From assembly GCF_030506325.1 (NCBI RefSeq), contig NZ_CP120683.1, forward strand, positions 744,001 through 808,000: DNA of 64,000 bases. The letters run 5' to 3'. Numbering within the stretch: position 1 is the stretch's first letter; each line of letters begins with the position of its first letter. Positions 29,636 to 40,503 of the stretch are shown here, in pieces. This DNA is from Tunicatimonas pelagia. GTDB taxonomy: Bacteria > Bacteroidota > Bacteroidia > Cytophagales > Cyclobacteriaceae. Under the pieces are notes generated by a model. It saw only the letters and a list, made by a program, of their open reading frames with translations. It did no database searches and was not told the DNA's origin. Made by a program: the position numbers and the translations under genes.

Positions 29636-32600
29636 CTATTCAACCATGGTCTCTTCCCGCACACGCTCGGCTACGGGTTGCATACCAATGCTGGACTTGA
29701 TTCCGCTGAGCAGACTACGCCACCAGTAGCTAAAAATAGATCGGCTGGGGTCGCGCTCGTGTTCTATCTCCCCGACCCTAAAGAAGATTGCTTTCGGGTT
29801 ATCGGCCTTTACTACAAACGCATTAGCGATCAGCGAACCCACTCGCTCGTCTAACCCGGGACGCCCTTTATTTTTATCAACCAGCAGAATGTTCAGATCA
29901 TTGTAGTTGAAGCGCAATTCTCCGGTGGAGCGATCTCGGTTGCCCTGTACATAAAACCGCATACTGTTGGCTTGCCCTTCCCGAATATGAACAAAAGCCG
30001 AGTGCTCTAGTATGGGATTAATGGCTTTCAAATCCATAGAATCTAATTCTCCGTTCACAGTAAAGCTCATATCCTTATCGGTCATCGGAAACCTGAAGGA
30101 AACTTTGAGGTCACCCTGGCCCATCACCTGTGTTTTGGCAGTCATAGTAAAAACCACACTATCCTTTAAACGATCTGGATGATTGGTTGCATTGGTCAAT
30201 AGGGCATTGAATTGCTCAAAGGTAATAATTCCGTCTTGGCTGGCATCAGGAACGCGTTCGGCGTAATTAATAAAACCGTTGGTTACCTGAATAGTATCTA
30301 GCGTTAGCAAGAAGTCCAGATCAAGCAGCATTTCCTGGTGCATGGGCAAGGTGCGCTCGTGGTTCCGGGGCACCCGAGCGTCTTTAAACGCATCTATCTG
30401 AATATCATCCAGTATCAGAGAGTGAGCATGAAGATGGCGTTGCTTTATCAACTCCTCAAAATCAATATCGTTAAAGCGAATGGTTTCAATCTGAGCGGCT
30501 ACTCGTGTCTTTTGAAGAGGAAAAACCTTTTTATACAGGTAACGTGGTACCCGGGGAGCCAGCACAAACCCACTAATTTTGAGTTCAGGATTCTTGGTGG
30601 ATAAGCTAATCTGATCAGCCTTGGCCGTATACAACGTATCGCTTAGCGCAAGTTGATAGTCATGAACCCGAACCAGCAAATCATCCGCTAACAGTAGTTT
30701 TCGGGTAATATTTTTTCTACTATCCTGCTCTGAAGGTTTGGTAATAAATTGATGATACGCCAGACTGTCTACTTGCAGTCCGATTAAGCTCAGGTCAACA
30801 CGCTCCGCCCCGAACGCCGGCCTATCATCATCTTGGTTTTGGTAGATAGTTACCGTGCCGTTCGTAAAGTTAATATTATCAATGTTGTACGCTTCCAGGT
30901 AGGGAGAAGCTATCTCCGACCAAGCCAGGGGGGAGCTACTACTTGCCGAAGAATCCTTGCCGAATTGATAAACTTCAATAGCCGGGTTCATAATATTGAC
31001 TCTTTCTACGTCTAGTTCGCCTTGCGTGAACATTTTTTCTACATCCAAATCAACTATGTGCAATGAGGGAGTAGCGAGCGATACCAGATTCTGCTGGGGG
31101 TAGTCACTAAAATTGGTAGCCTGAAAACCATATGGTTTAATAGCTAGGTCGCTTACCGATATTCGTTCATCCTGATTGGATAACACAACCTCCTTCGCTT
31201 GGATACTCTGATGAGCCTCGGGCAAACGTAGTAGATAATCGCTGATGTGGATATTAAAGTTAAGCTTATCAGCAAAAAGCATCTTGGCTTGCTGTTGCTG
31301 ACTCAGCGAATCTATCGCCAGTTGGTACGCATTCAGTAATAACGTGTCGGCCTGAATATAGTGCAGCGTGTCTGAATCTGTTTGTACGTAGGAGAACACC
31401 CCTTCTTCTACCGAAAGCTGATTCACGTAAATTCCTTCGGTTACCGATTTGATTTTAGGATATATTTCTGCTTGCAATACACGACCTGGTTTAGTTGAAC
31501 GCTTTGCTTGCCCTTTTTTTGTTGCGATAGATACATTAGGACGACGTACAATTACCTTTTCTACTTCCATTTCATTTTTGGTGAAGTAGCGAAAAAAGTT
31601 CATGCGGTGCAGAGCAAGCTGAGTTACTTGAAGATCGGTAGTATTATCTGCTGCATCTACGCTATCCTCTACCAAAAGTAGATTGTCAATAGTAAGTCGG
31701 TCGGAGTAAGAAGAGTACAGAAACCGCTCGGCAGTAAAGTTTTCGTCTTCTTCATCTACTGGCAAACTAAAATCAAATTTACCCATTGCAATTCGCGCCT
31801 CTTGGGCGTAGAACGGTCGCTCAGGAATGACGGTGGTCACTCGGTCTAACAGAAAATCGATGATACTCACATCTAATGAGGTGGTTGAGAACCGAACTTG
31901 AGGATCGTCATCATCAGACCGAAGGGTAATTGCTGCTTGCTGAATTTCTAACTTATTCACTGCTAGTTGATCGAGATAAGGCTCTACTTGCAGATATAGT
32001 TCCGGCATAGAAAAATCACTATTCCGACTTCTTTGCCCTTCCCCTACTTTCATGCTGATAGTAGGCGAAATAAGAGAAATTCGGTCGAGTTTAGCAACTT
32101 GAAGATTGTACAACTCGCCAAAATTAATTCCTTCTATGGCAAAGTAAGGAATTTCCATCTGCTCCATCTGGGTGGGCGATGACCGAACCGCTCGCCGATT
32201 AGGCCAAAACCTAACATCCTGCACATAGCCTTTAGCACCGAGCGTGGATAACCCTACCTCTTCGGCCTCCAACCATCCGCCTGATACTGCGCTAGCACGG
32301 TTGTAGGGAAACTGAAACCAGCTTCCTTTCATAGTCATATCTACCTCATCGGCAAATACGGCCACCTGAGATGAATACCGTACCACATCATCAATAGCAA
32401 TAAGTGGATGAGCCTCGTTTCCGATACTTACATTTTCGTAGTAGCCCCGGAACTTATCTACGTGGGCTATCTTGGTGAAACCATCCTTCCGATTATTCAT
32501 GTTCATGATCTCAACGTGACCATGATCTAGGTTTAGCATTTTTACTAGCATCTGCTCTAGCCAAGCATTGGTTCGGTTAGGGGCGATTACCGGATATAAA

Positions 32601-34303
32601 TTAAGGCGAGCGTGACTCCAATTGTAGAATATTTGCTTAATGGTAATATCAGAGGTATCGGTTGCAGCAGGTGATATTTGGCGGGGCAAATTGCCGAAAG
32701 GCGTATCCGAAAAGTTGGCAATTGCCACTTCGGGCTGGCTTACCCAAATGCTATCAATATCAGCAAACTTAGTGAAGGACAGATTTTCCAGATCGATACC
32801 AAAAATTTTCACTTGAGAGGTTCGAATATCATAGCCCAGATTCGGGGGTTGAGAATCAATTAGAAAAAGGGCTAGTGAGTCAACCCGAGGTTGCACTCGG
32901 GCTGAGTCGAAGACCAAGTTACAGGCGTAGCGAGCCTGCCGATTGGTTTGTATACTAAATTGATCTACCGTAAAATAATGCTGAAAATCGGCGAACCAGA
33001 TGCGAATATTTTTTCCCTCTCCATCAATACTATCCATCGGCAATACGTGGCTCAGCGAATCCACCTTCCGTTGACTCACCGTAGAATCGAGCTGAAAATC
33101 GTTGAAGGATAGCGAATACTGGGGCACATCGAGCCATGATACTGTATCGGTATCTACCTGAAAAAACTGCAACTGCCCATCGGTAAGGCTAAACTGATTA
33201 ATGCTGATGCGCTTCCACTGCTCACTGATGAGAGCATACAAAGTGTCAGGATGAACCCTCGACAGATGCGACAACGATCGCTCAGACTCTTTTTCCGAAG
33301 AAGCAGCGACCCGTGAGTAGCCTTTTATCTGAGGAAATTTCAGGAGTAACGTATCAACCGAGATTGTTTTTTCTCGGTAAATCTCCAGCAGATCTATGTC
33401 GGTCATCTCCAGCAAAGGTACGGTTAAAGAGTACCACTGAGCAGAATCTTGGACTCGTAACGGCTTGAGTTCTAAATTCTGAAAAGTGAGTGCTTTCTTC
33501 TGAGTAGAAAAAGATAAAGTATCGGCTACTACGGCGTAGCTGCTATCGGGTAGCACCACCCGGTAGTCTCCTAGCTTTACTTGAATATCTTCGGTAAACA
33601 ACAATCGGCTTTTTTCTTGCCGAACTGTTGAATCAATCCAGAAATTTTGCAGCACAATCGTTACCCGATGGGCAAACCAGTCGCTCTGTTGAGCAGTAAG
33701 TGTGTCGATTTCAGCAACGGGCGTAGTTCGCTTGTCCAGAAAAAAAGAGGCATTGGCAATTTCCAGTTTATCGAAGGAGAAGAGATCAACGTACTCCCGC
33801 ACCGCGTTATAGATTTGAGTTTCTTGCTCCCTAATAACTTGCTGCAACTGTTCGTCCTCCGAAGTATCGCCTGTTTTCGAGGTATCTACCACTTGCACCG
33901 CGATAATTTCGGGCGACTCCAGATATATTTCTTCTAATTGAATCTGACTACTACGATACACCTCCCACAAATGTAACCCACTAACACTGAGGGTTGGCAC
34001 GGAAATACGATAATTGGTTTGAGGATCTTTTAAATCGTTCGAGATGGGTAGCCCGCTGTGGTAGGCTAAATCCGTTACACCGATTGTCCCACCCAGTAGG
34101 TTTAACCGTAGCTCACCAAAATCTAACTCAGGCATTCGTTCCGGATGAAAGCGCGCTTTGGCGTATTCGCGAAAAGCCACCAGAATAGATTCTCGCAAAA
34201 TTTCGTCACCCAAAAAGAAAAGTAATGACTGTAACAATAAGACCAACCCTACGGTGCTGCCGGTAATCCACAAAAAAATAGAATGTGCTTTCTTCTTTTT
34301 CAA
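29636..34303 (-). CDS. AsmA-like / DUF748-type envelope protein, 1555 residues
   Basis: One N-terminal membrane segment (about residues 8-30) is followed by about 1500 residues of beta-rich repeats, each with a pattern like LxLEEIYLESPEI or INxxxLxDGxxxF. The C-terminal part (NGELDSMDLKAINPILEHSA, GELRFNYNDLNILLVD) matches the end of AsmA-family proteins. Such proteins bridge the periplasm and are linked to phospholipid or outer-membrane homeostasis in other bacteria. It would be anchored in the inner membrane. It is last in a same-strand run after parE, parC and a small membrane protein, with a 177-bp gap that argues for its own promoter. The substrate is unknown. Confidence 0.65.
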   Translation of the reverse strand: MKKKKAHSIFLWITGSTVGLVLLLQSLLFFLGDEILRESILVAFREYAKARFHPERMPELDFGELRLNLLGGTIGVTDLAYHSGLPISNDLKDPQTNYRISVPTLSVSGLHLWEVYRSSQIQLEEIYLESPEIIAVQVVDTSKTGDTSEDEQLQQVIREQETQIYNAVREYVDLFSFDKLEIANASFFLDKRTTPVAEIDTLTAQQSDWFAHRVTIVLQNFWIDSTVRQEKSRLLFTEDIQVKLGDYRVVLPDSSYAVVADTLSFSTQKKALTFQNLELKPLRVQDSAQWYSLTVPLLEMTDIDLLEIYREKTISVDTLLLKFPQIKGYSRVAASSEKESERSLSHLSRVHPDTLYALISEQWKRISINQFSLTDGQLQFFQVDTDTVSWLDVPQYSLSFNDFQLDSTVSQRKVDSLSHVLPMDSIDGEGKNIRIWFADFQHYFTVDQFSIQTNRQARYACNLVFDSARVQPRVDSLALFLIDSQPPNLGYDIRTSQVKIFGIDLENLSFTKFADIDSIWVSQPEVAIANFSDTPFGNLPRQISPAATDTSDITIKQIFYNWSHARLNLYPVIAPNRTNAWLEQMLVKMLNLDHGHVEIMNMNNRKDGFTKIAHVDKFRGYYENVSIGNEAHPLIAIDDVVRYSSQVAVFADEVDMTMKGSWFQFPYNRASAVSGGWLEAEEVGLSTLGAKGYVQDVRFWPNRRAVRSSPTQMEQMEIPYFAIEGINFGELYNLQVAKLDRISLISPTISMKVGEGQRSRNSDFSMPELYLQVEPYLDQLAVNKLEIQQAAITLRSDDDDPQVRFSTTSLDVSIIDFLLDRVTTVIPERPFYAQEARIAMGKFDFSLPVDEEDENFTAERFLYSSYSDRLTIDNLLLVEDSVDAADNTTDLQVTQLALHRMNFFRYFTKNEMEVEKVIVRRPNVSIATKKGQAKRSTKPGRVLQAEIYPKIKSVTEGIYVNQLSVEEGVFSYVQTDSDTLHYIQADTLLLNAYQLAIDSLSQQQQAKMLFADKLNFNIHISDYLLRLPEAHQSIQAKEVVLSNQDERISVSDLAIKPYGFQATNFSDYPQQNLVSLATPSLHIVDLDVEKMFTQGELDVERVNIMNPAIEVYQFGKDSSASSSSPLAWSEIASPYLEAYNIDNINFTNGTVTIYQNQDDDRPAFGAERVDLSLIGLQVDSLAYHQFITKPSEQDSRKNITRKLLLADDLLVRVHDYQLALSDTLYTAKADQISLSTKNPELKISGFVLAPRVPRYLYKKVFPLQKTRVAAQIETIRFNDIDFEELIKQRHLHAHSLILDDIQIDAFKDARVPRNHERTLPMHQEMLLDLDFLLTLDTIQVTNGFINYAERVPDASQDGIITFEQFNALLTNATNHPDRLKDSVVFTMTAKTQVMGQGDLKVSFRFPMTDKDMSFTVNGELDSMDLKAINPILEHSAFVHIREGQANSMRFYVQGNRDRSTGELRFNYNDLNILLVDKNKGRPGLDERVGSLIANAFVVKADNPKAIFFRVGEIEHERDPSRSIFSYWWRSLLSGIKSSIGMQPVAERVREETMVE

Positions 34304-34480
34304 ACCAAATGCACTTGAGTTCCGAACGGCTAGCTAGTGGATAGTATAGTAGAAGTGCCTCAATAAAGGAAATAATTTAGATTTCACCAACACTCCCGTT
34401 GTTGAAACTCCAACGGAACTCAAGCTAAAAAGCTATCTGGATAGCACCACATCGGAACCAGATTGCCTCTCTTTTCCTGA

Positions 34481-34687
34481 TTAATTGCGGCGTGAACCTG
34501 TCCAAAGAATTATCCCGATAACCAGTACAATAACGCTTATGATAAGCGGGGTATAATTAGCCTGACTTACTACTACATCCATACCCAACACACTGAAGCT
34601 ATCGGAGTCTTCCAGTACCTGCATTCCGGTAATGGTAGTGCTGACTAGGCCGATTAGAGTAAGTATGATACCAATGGTTCGTTTCAT
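34481..34687 (-). CDS. Small membrane protein with two transmembrane segments
   Basis: A 68-residue protein: first membrane helix (TIGIILTLIGLVSTTITGMQ), a short polar loop (LEDSDSFSVLGMDVVVSQ) and a second helix (PLIISVIVLVIGIILW). The layout resembles DUF3185-type small membrane proteins, but I cannot assign it with confidence. It lies 41 bp downstream of parC on the same strand and might be cotranscribed. Confidence 0.55.
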   Translation of the reverse strand: MKRTIGIILTLIGLVSTTITGMQVLEDSDSFSVLGMDVVVSQANYTPLIISVIVLVIGIILWTGSRRN

Positions 34688-34728
34688 GCAATGTTTATTA
34701 AGTTAGACGAAGGCGAGCTACCCTCTCA

Positions 34729-37353
34729 TCAGAATAAATTCATCTGGTCTTTTTTCTTACCCTTAAAGTCCCATACCACTTCATCTCCGGTAGTTTTGTA
34801 CGGATCTTTTTTTTCGGTAGCCGTATCATCCTCTTCATCGCTTTTCTGCGGGGCAGCGGTGGGTTGAGTAGCCAGTAATTTTACATCTTTCACTTTATGC
34901 TTGGACAAGCGATTGCCTAAGGCTCGCCAGCCTTTCACATCGACCAGCACATCTAAATCAAAGGTTTGGTGTTCGTGTTTACGACTGCCATCCCGAATAA
35001 AGGTGAGATCAATTTGAGGTTGGCGGTCGGTAGAAGCTACCAGTAGTTTTGAACTGCGGGCATCGGTAATAAATGAGAACCGCCGATCAGGCGTAGTGGT
35101 TTCTACCAAAAAGCGCTTCACGTAGTACTGCTTGGAGTTACCGTCGTAGTACACGGCAGATATTGGCTTGTTCTTATCAAATTTCTCGAGCAGTACCGTC
35201 TGGTTAGGATCAAACTTGTTGGTGAGTTCGTAATTTTTCAGCTCGTAAGAACCGTCTTTAAAGATGGCCATCAGCTTGTCATCTCCTTCAAAGGTGCCCA
35301 GAAAGCGGCCTCGCTTATCGGTGTTCAGTGTACCGACGATATCGTCGTACCAGATTTCGATGCCACCTAGCGTAGATTCTCCGTCGACAATCTTTTCAAT
35401 CTTGCGGATCGGGTACTTGGTTAGAATATTACCATTGGCTCCGCGCCCTTTTATATCTAACGTGGCAAAATCAAAGTCAAACTTTTTGATCTTGGCTCGG
35501 GCCCGCGCCGACAAACTCACGGAGATTACTTCGGCCTCGGCATTGGGGTTGGCGGTGAAGTAGAGTACTTTTGAGCCTTTGCTACCCTTAGTCAGATCGT
35601 ATTCTTTATCGCGGGTGACGGCCAGTACCTGGAATCGTTTAATCATAGATCGGCCACTGGCTCCGTCAAGGTAAACCAAGTTGTAGACCCGTCGTTCGTC
35701 ATTTTTACGGAATACATCGGCGTGAAGAATATTCTTGCCCACAAATACTTTATCGGAAATTCGGGTCACTACGCATTTTCCGTCTTGCCGGAATACAATG
35801 ATATCGTCAATATCCGAGCATTCGGTAACCATTTCCACATCGTTTCCTTTCTTAAGACCGTAGCCAATGAAGCCATCTTTATAATTGACGTACAGCTTTT
35901 CGTTGTTCGCCGCTACAATATTCGCACTAATCGTATCAAACGTTTTGATCTCAGTTTTGCGCTCCCGCCCTTTTCCGTACTTGCTCAGTAGCTTTTTGTA
36001 GTAGGCAATGGCGTATTCTTTGATGTGCTCCAGATCGTGTCGGGTTTGCGCTAAGTCGTCTTGCAAGCGTTTCATCAACTCGTCGGCCTTAAAGCTATCG
36101 TACTTAGAAATTCGCTTAATTTTGATTTCAGTGAGGCGAACCAGATCGTCTTCCGTAATCTCCCGGTAAAATTGTTTTTTGAAGGGCTGTAAGCCTTTAT
36201 CAATTCGGCTTAGCACTTCTTCCCAGGTTTCGGCTTCCTCAATATCGCGGTAAATACGATTTTCAATGAATATTTTCTCCAATGAGGCAAACAGAATTTT
36301 CTCTAACAGCTCTCCCTCTTTGATTTGAAGCTCCTGCCGAAGTAGATCCACTGTTTGCTCCGTCGATTGTTTGAGCAACTCGTTGATGGTGACAAAACGC
36401 GGTTTATCGTCTACAATGATGCAGGCATTGGGGGAAATAGAAACTTCGCAATCGGTGAATTTATAGAGCGCATCTTTAGTAATTTCCGGCGATTGCCCGG
36501 GAGCCAACTGCACCAGTATTTCTACCTCTTTGGCGGTGTTGTCTACCACCTTCTTAATTTTGATTTTCCCCTTATCGTTGGCTTTGATGATAGAGTCAAT
36601 TAGGCTGTTGGTGGTAGTTCCGAACGGAATATCACGAATTACGAGGGTTTTCTTATCGTACTCCTCCATCGTAGCCCGTACCCGAACCTTTCCCCCTCGC
36701 TTGCCCTGGTTGTAGTCCGTTACGTCAATAGTACCTCCGGTAGCAAAATCGGGGAATAAACTGACTTTCTTGTTACGAATGGTATCGATACAGCCCTGAA
36801 TTAGCTCAACGAAGTTGTGAGGCAAAATTCGGGTAGAAAGCCCCACGGCAATTCCTTCTACTCCCTGCGCCAGTAATAGTGGGAATTTTACCGGAAAGGT
36901 AATGGGCTCCCGCTTCCGCCCATCGTAAGATAATTGCCAACCGGTAGTCTGCGGATTAAATATTACATCCAGCGCAAATTTAGATAGCCGAGTTTCAATA
37001 TAGCGAGCCGCCGCCGCCCGGTCTCCCGTCCGAATATCTCCCCAGTTTCCCTGAGTATCTAGCAGTAGGTTTTTCTGACCCAGCCCCACCATCGCATCAC
37101 CGATGGAAGCATCACCGTGCGGGTGGAATTGCATAGTTTGACCAATGACATTGGCTACTTTATGAAAGCGCCCGTCGTCCATTTCCTTGAGGGCGTGCAA
37201 GATGCGTCGCTGTACTGGCTTCATGCCATCTTCTATCGCCGGAACGGCTCGCTCTAGTATTACGTAAGATGCGTAGTCGAGGAAATAATCCTCGTACATC
37301 TGATCTAAGCTTTCCAGGTTTTCTAATCCACCGTCTGCGGTCAATTCACTCAT
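34729..37353 (-). CDS. parC: DNA topoisomerase IV subunit A
   Basis: This is the DNA-breaking subunit that, with ParE, decatenates chromosomes. The N-terminal winged-helix domain carries RRILHALKEM and the active-site Tyr118 in ARYIETRLSKFALD. HPHGDASIGDAM (77-88) forms part of the quinolone-resistance region: Ser and acidic positions are occupied by A82-S83-I84-G85-D86. The coiled-coil tower and a long C-terminal beta-pinwheel (about 500-840) follow, then a charged tail ending in KKKDQMNLF. The length (874) is usual for Bacteroidota ParC. It lies downstream of parE, with one small gene between. Confidence 0.85.
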   Translation of the reverse strand: MSELTADGGLENLESLDQMYEDYFLDYASYVILERAVPAIEDGMKPVQRRILHALKEMDDGRFHKVANVIGQTMQFHPHGDASIGDAMVGLGQKNLLLDTQGNWGDIRTGDRAAAARYIETRLSKFALDVIFNPQTTGWQLSYDGRKREPITFPVKFPLLLAQGVEGIAVGLSTRILPHNFVELIQGCIDTIRNKKVSLFPDFATGGTIDVTDYNQGKRGGKVRVRATMEEYDKKTLVIRDIPFGTTTNSLIDSIIKANDKGKIKIKKVVDNTAKEVEILVQLAPGQSPEITKDALYKFTDCEVSISPNACIIVDDKPRFVTINELLKQSTEQTVDLLRQELQIKEGELLEKILFASLEKIFIENRIYRDIEEAETWEEVLSRIDKGLQPFKKQFYREITEDDLVRLTEIKIKRISKYDSFKADELMKRLQDDLAQTRHDLEHIKEYAIAYYKKLLSKYGKGRERKTEIKTFDTISANIVAANNEKLYVNYKDGFIGYGLKKGNDVEMVTECSDIDDIIVFRQDGKCVVTRISDKVFVGKNILHADVFRKNDERRVYNLVYLDGASGRSMIKRFQVLAVTRDKEYDLTKGSKGSKVLYFTANPNAEAEVISVSLSARARAKIKKFDFDFATLDIKGRGANGNILTKYPIRKIEKIVDGESTLGGIEIWYDDIVGTLNTDKRGRFLGTFEGDDKLMAIFKDGSYELKNYELTNKFDPNQTVLLEKFDKNKPISAVYYDGNSKQYYVKRFLVETTTPDRRFSFITDARSSKLLVASTDRQPQIDLTFIRDGSRKHEHQTFDLDVLVDVKGWRALGNRLSKHKVKDVKLLATQPTAAPQKSDEEDDTATEKKDPYKTTGDEVVWDFKGKKKDQMNLF

Positions 37354-37420
37354 AATGGGTTTTCTCTATTGCTTAATTGTTAATTGCAGGGGATGTTTTG
37401 CACATTACTAACTTTCATTG

Positions 37421-37660
37421 TCATTGTTCGGGCGTACGGATGCGCTCCTCAAAATCATCAATCTTCTTGGTCTTTTCCATCCATGCTTGAACAATGTCCG
37501 TCAAAGCATTTACTGAAGCAATCATTCGTTCACCGTACTCCTTTTGCTGCTTTTCAGATTTGTCCATACGATCAACTAATTGTGAAAGAAGCCCGCTATG
37601 CTGATCTTGACGTTTTAGACTCTCAGCTAGAAGCTCGACTATTCTATCCTCATTTTTCAT
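37421..37660 (-). CDS. Small coiled-coil protein between parE and parC
   Basis: A 79-residue, highly charged helical protein (VELLAESLKRQDQHSGLLSQ then KSEKQQKEYGERM) with heptad-like spacing and no signal peptide. It lies 18 bp after parE and 67 bp before parC on the same strand, so it is probably on the same transcript. I do not recognise a family. It may be a lineage-specific insertion into the parE-parC operon. Confidence 0.5.
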   Translation of the reverse strand: MKNEDRIVELLAESLKRQDQHSGLLSQLVDRMDKSEKQQKEYGERMIASVNALTDIVQAWMEKTKKIDDFEERIRTPEQ

Positions 37661-37678
37661 AATATTAAAAGTTTAACT

Positions 37679-39550
37679 TTAGACTATCTCTTCCACCAAA
37701 TCCTTTTCTACCCGCAGTCTATCAATAATAAACTCTTGGCGGTTAGAGGTGTTCTTTCCCATGTAAAACGTTAGTAGCTTTTTGGTGTTGGTTTCATCGT
37801 CAAGTAGTACTGGCTCTAGCCGAATGTCTTCGCCAATAAACTGCCCAAACTCGTCGGGAGAAATCTCACCTAAACCTTTAAATCGGGTAATTTCGGGCTT
37901 GCTGCCCAGCTTTTCCATCGCTCGTTGCTTTTCTTCTTCGTTGTAGCAATAAATGGTTTCTTTTTTATTCCGAACCCGGAAGAGCGGAGTCTCTAGAATA
38001 AATACGTGCCCCTGCCGTACCAAATCGGGGAAGAACTGCAAGAAGAACGTTAGCAGCAACAAGCGAATATGCATTCCGTCTACGTCGGCATCCGTGGCTA
38101 CAATAATTTTTTGGTAACGCAAACCGTCTAGCCCATCCTCAATATTCAAAGCGTGTTGCAACAGGTTGAACTCCTCATTTTCGTACACCACTTTCTTCGT
38201 TAGTGAGAAGCAGTTTAGTGGTTTTCCCCGCAGACTAAACACCGCCTGAGTTTGCACATCGCGGGCTTTGGTGATAGAACCACTGGCCGAATCTCCCTCG
38301 GTGATGAACACCATCGTATCCGGTCGACGATCTTCTCCTTTGCCATTGTGCTTATCGTCCAAATGGATGCGACAATCGCGTAGTTTCTTATTATGTAAGT
38401 TCGCTTTTTTAGCCCGTTCGTTGGCTAGCTTTTTGATACCCGCAATTTCCTTGCGCTCCCGTTCCGACTGTTTAATTCGTTTTTCCAGTGCCTCAGCTAC
38501 GGGTTTATTGCGGTGCAGAAAATTATCTAGCCGTTGCTTAATAAAATCGCCCACAAACTGCCGCATTGATGGCCCTTTGGGAGCCACATTGAGTGAACCT
38601 AGCTTGGTCTTCGTCTGTGATTCAAACACCGGTTCCTGCACTCGTACTGAAACTGCCGCCACAATGCTGTTGCGAATGTCCTGTACATCATACTGCTTGT
38701 TGTAGTGCTTCCGCACGGTTTCTACAATGGCTTCGCGGAAGGCTTGCAGGTGGGTTCCACCTTGCGTAGTATACTGTCCGTTGACAAAGGAATAGTACTC
38801 TTCGCCGTACTGGTCAGAATGAGAAAGAGCCACTTCAATGTCATCACCCTGGAGGTGAATGATAGGGTAGCGTAGGCTTTCTTCTTTGGTTTTCTTTTCC
38901 AGCAGATCTTTTAAGCCATTTTCCGAGCGGAACTTCTTCCCATTGAAAATAATGGTAAGCCCAGCGTTGAGAAAAGCGTAGTTCCAGATTTGATTTTCAA
39001 TATACTGCGGGCGGAAGTGAAAATTCTTAAATACCTTACCGTCGGGTTCGAAGACGATAGAGGTTCCGTTTTTCTGATCAGATTTACCAATACGGGCATC
39101 TTTTATAACGTCGCCTCGGTCAAACTCAGCGAGTTTCGTTTTTCCATCTCGGAACGATTGTACCTTGAAGTAGGTAGAAAGCGCGTTCACGGCCTTAGTT
39201 CCCACTCCGTTCAGCCCTACCGACTTTTGGAACGCTGCCGAATCGTACTTACCGCCGGTGTTAATTTTAGAAACACAATCTACCACTTTTCCGAGCGGAA
39301 TGCCCCGCCCGTAGTCGCGCACCTCTACCCGATGGTCGGTAATGCTGATTTCAATGGTTTTACCAAAGCCCATCACGTACTCATCAATACTGTTGTCAAT
39401 GACTTCTTTCAGTAGTACGTAGATACCATCATCGGCCGAAGAACCATCACCCAGCTTACCAATGTACATACCGGGTCGTAGGCGAATATGCTCGCGCCAA
39501 TCTAAGGATCGGATACTATCTTCGTTGTATGTTGCGGTGTTATTTGCCAT
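37679..39550 (-). CDS. parE: DNA topoisomerase IV subunit B
   Basis: The ATPase subunit of topoisomerase IV. The GHKL ATP site shows EVIDNSIDE (metal-binding Asn), GRGIPLG and [14 protein letters not shown]. The TOPRIM domain shows [11 protein letters not shown] and the DxD of ATDADVDG. The length of 623 residues fits a type IIA ParE without the gyrase-specific insert, and the pairing with the downstream parC supports ParE rather than GyrB. The 190-bp AT-rich upstream region (39551-39741) should contain its promoter, though I found no clear TAnnTTTG. Confidence 0.85.
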   Translation of the reverse strand: MANNTATYNEDSIRSLDWREHIRLRPGMYIGKLGDGSSADDGIYVLLKEVIDNSIDEYVMGFGKTIEISITDHRVEVRDYGRGIPLGKVVDCVSKINTGGKYDSAAFQKSVGLNGVGTKAVNALSTYFKVQSFRDGKTKLAEFDRGDVIKDARIGKSDQKNGTSIVFEPDGKVFKNFHFRPQYIENQIWNYAFLNAGLTIIFNGKKFRSENGLKDLLEKKTKEESLRYPIIHLQGDDIEVALSHSDQYGEEYYSFVNGQYTTQGGTHLQAFREAIVETVRKHYNKQYDVQDIRNSIVAAVSVRVQEPVFESQTKTKLGSLNVAPKGPSMRQFVGDFIKQRLDNFLHRNKPVAEALEKRIKQSERERKEIAGIKKLANERAKKANLHNKKLRDCRIHLDDKHNGKGEDRRPDTMVFITEGDSASGSITKARDVQTQAVFSLRGKPLNCFSLTKKVVYENEEFNLLQHALNIEDGLDGLRYQKIIVATDADVDGMHIRLLLLTFFLQFFPDLVRQGHVFILETPLFRVRNKKETIYCYNEEEKQRAMEKLGSKPEITRFKGLGEISPDEFGQFIGEDIRLEPVLLDDETNTKKLLTFYMGKNTSNRQEFIIDRLRVEKDLVEEIV

Positions 39551-39741
39551 AGTTAGTAGTTATGATCTTCAATATTAAAGAACCTATTTGTTTTGAAGAA
39601 CGGAAACTGAAAAAAATAATTTGATTTGAAAGTTCAAATATACTTAAAAAAAGTATTTTATACTCATAATAATTATTTTATTCAATAATATTTTTGGCGG
39701 TCTAAAGATATCTGAGTCTTGAACGGCCGAACACCACAGTG

Positions 39742-40503
39742 CTAAACGGTGATTGTCAACCCATCGTAAGCAATTTGCACATTACCGGGCAGTTCTTTTT
39801 CTACATTGCGATGGGTTCCCATACGGTGGCTAAGATGGGTAAAGTAAGCTTGCTTTGGTTGCAGTTCTTCTACCATCGCCAGGGCTTCGTCAAGCGTAAA
39901 ATGAGAGATGTGGGGTTGTTTTTGCAGGGCGTTGAGTACTAAAACTTTACTGCCTCTAATTTTCTCTTTTTCCTCTTCAGCAATAGTTTTAGCATCGGTA
40001 ATGTAGGTGAAGTCATGAACCCGAAAACCTAAAACCGGAAGTTTGTAATGCATCACTTCTACCGGTTGAAGGGTAACACCCGCTGCTTGAAAAGGGGCTA
40101 AGCCAATTGAGTGCAAATCAATTTGGGGCACGCCCGGATATTTTTTTTCGGCAAAAACGTAAGAAAACTCCCGCTTTAGGCTTTCCTGTACCCGGGGGTG
40201 GGCATAAACGGGCATTGAACGCTGTTGCAAGAAATTAAAGCTCCTTACATCGTCCATTCCGGCGGTATGGTCTTTGTGCTCATGGGTAAACACTAGCGCA
40301 TCTAATTGGCGGATACGATTAGCCAGCACCTGCTGCCGAAAGTCCGGTCCCGAGTCAATAATGATACTTTTCCCATTTACTTCGATATGCACTGAAGTCC
40401 GCAGCCGTTTATCGCGAAAATCTACCGAAGTACACACCTCGCAACTGCACCCAATCACTGGCACACCCTGAGAGGTGCCCGTACCTAAAAATGTTACTTT
40501 CAA
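39742..40503 (-). CDS. MBL-fold metallo-hydrolase (PhnP-like phosphodiesterase family)
   Basis: A 253-residue metallo-beta-lactamase-fold enzyme. It starts FLGTGTSQGVPVIGCSCEVC, where the Cys cluster marks the PhnP/RNase Z-like subgroup and its structural zinc. The catalytic motif THEHKDH lies near residues 74-80. Further ligands are near VMHYKL, TDAK and THLSHRMG. PhnP relatives hydrolyse cyclic phosphodiesters; the substrate here is unknown and there are no phn genes nearby. It overlaps the upstream 91-residue gene by 4 bp. Confidence 0.75.
   Translation of the reverse strand: MKVTFLGTGTSQGVPVIGCSCEVCTSVDFRDKRLRTSVHIEVNGKSIIIDSGPDFRQQVLANRIRQLDALVFTHEHKDHTAGMDDVRSFNFLQQRSMPVYAHPRVQESLKREFSYVFAEKKYPGVPQIDLHSIGLAPFQAAGVTLQPVEVMHYKLPVLGFRVHDFTYITDAKTIAEEEKEKIRGSKVLVLNALQKQPHISHFTLDEALAMVEELQPKQAYFTHLSHRMGTHRNVEKELPGNVQIAYDGLTITV

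Noticed and set aside
34400-34450. Short hairpin CCGTTG-CAACGG as a terminator of the small membrane gene
   Set aside because: The stem has only 6 bp and no T-run on the right side, so support is too weak.
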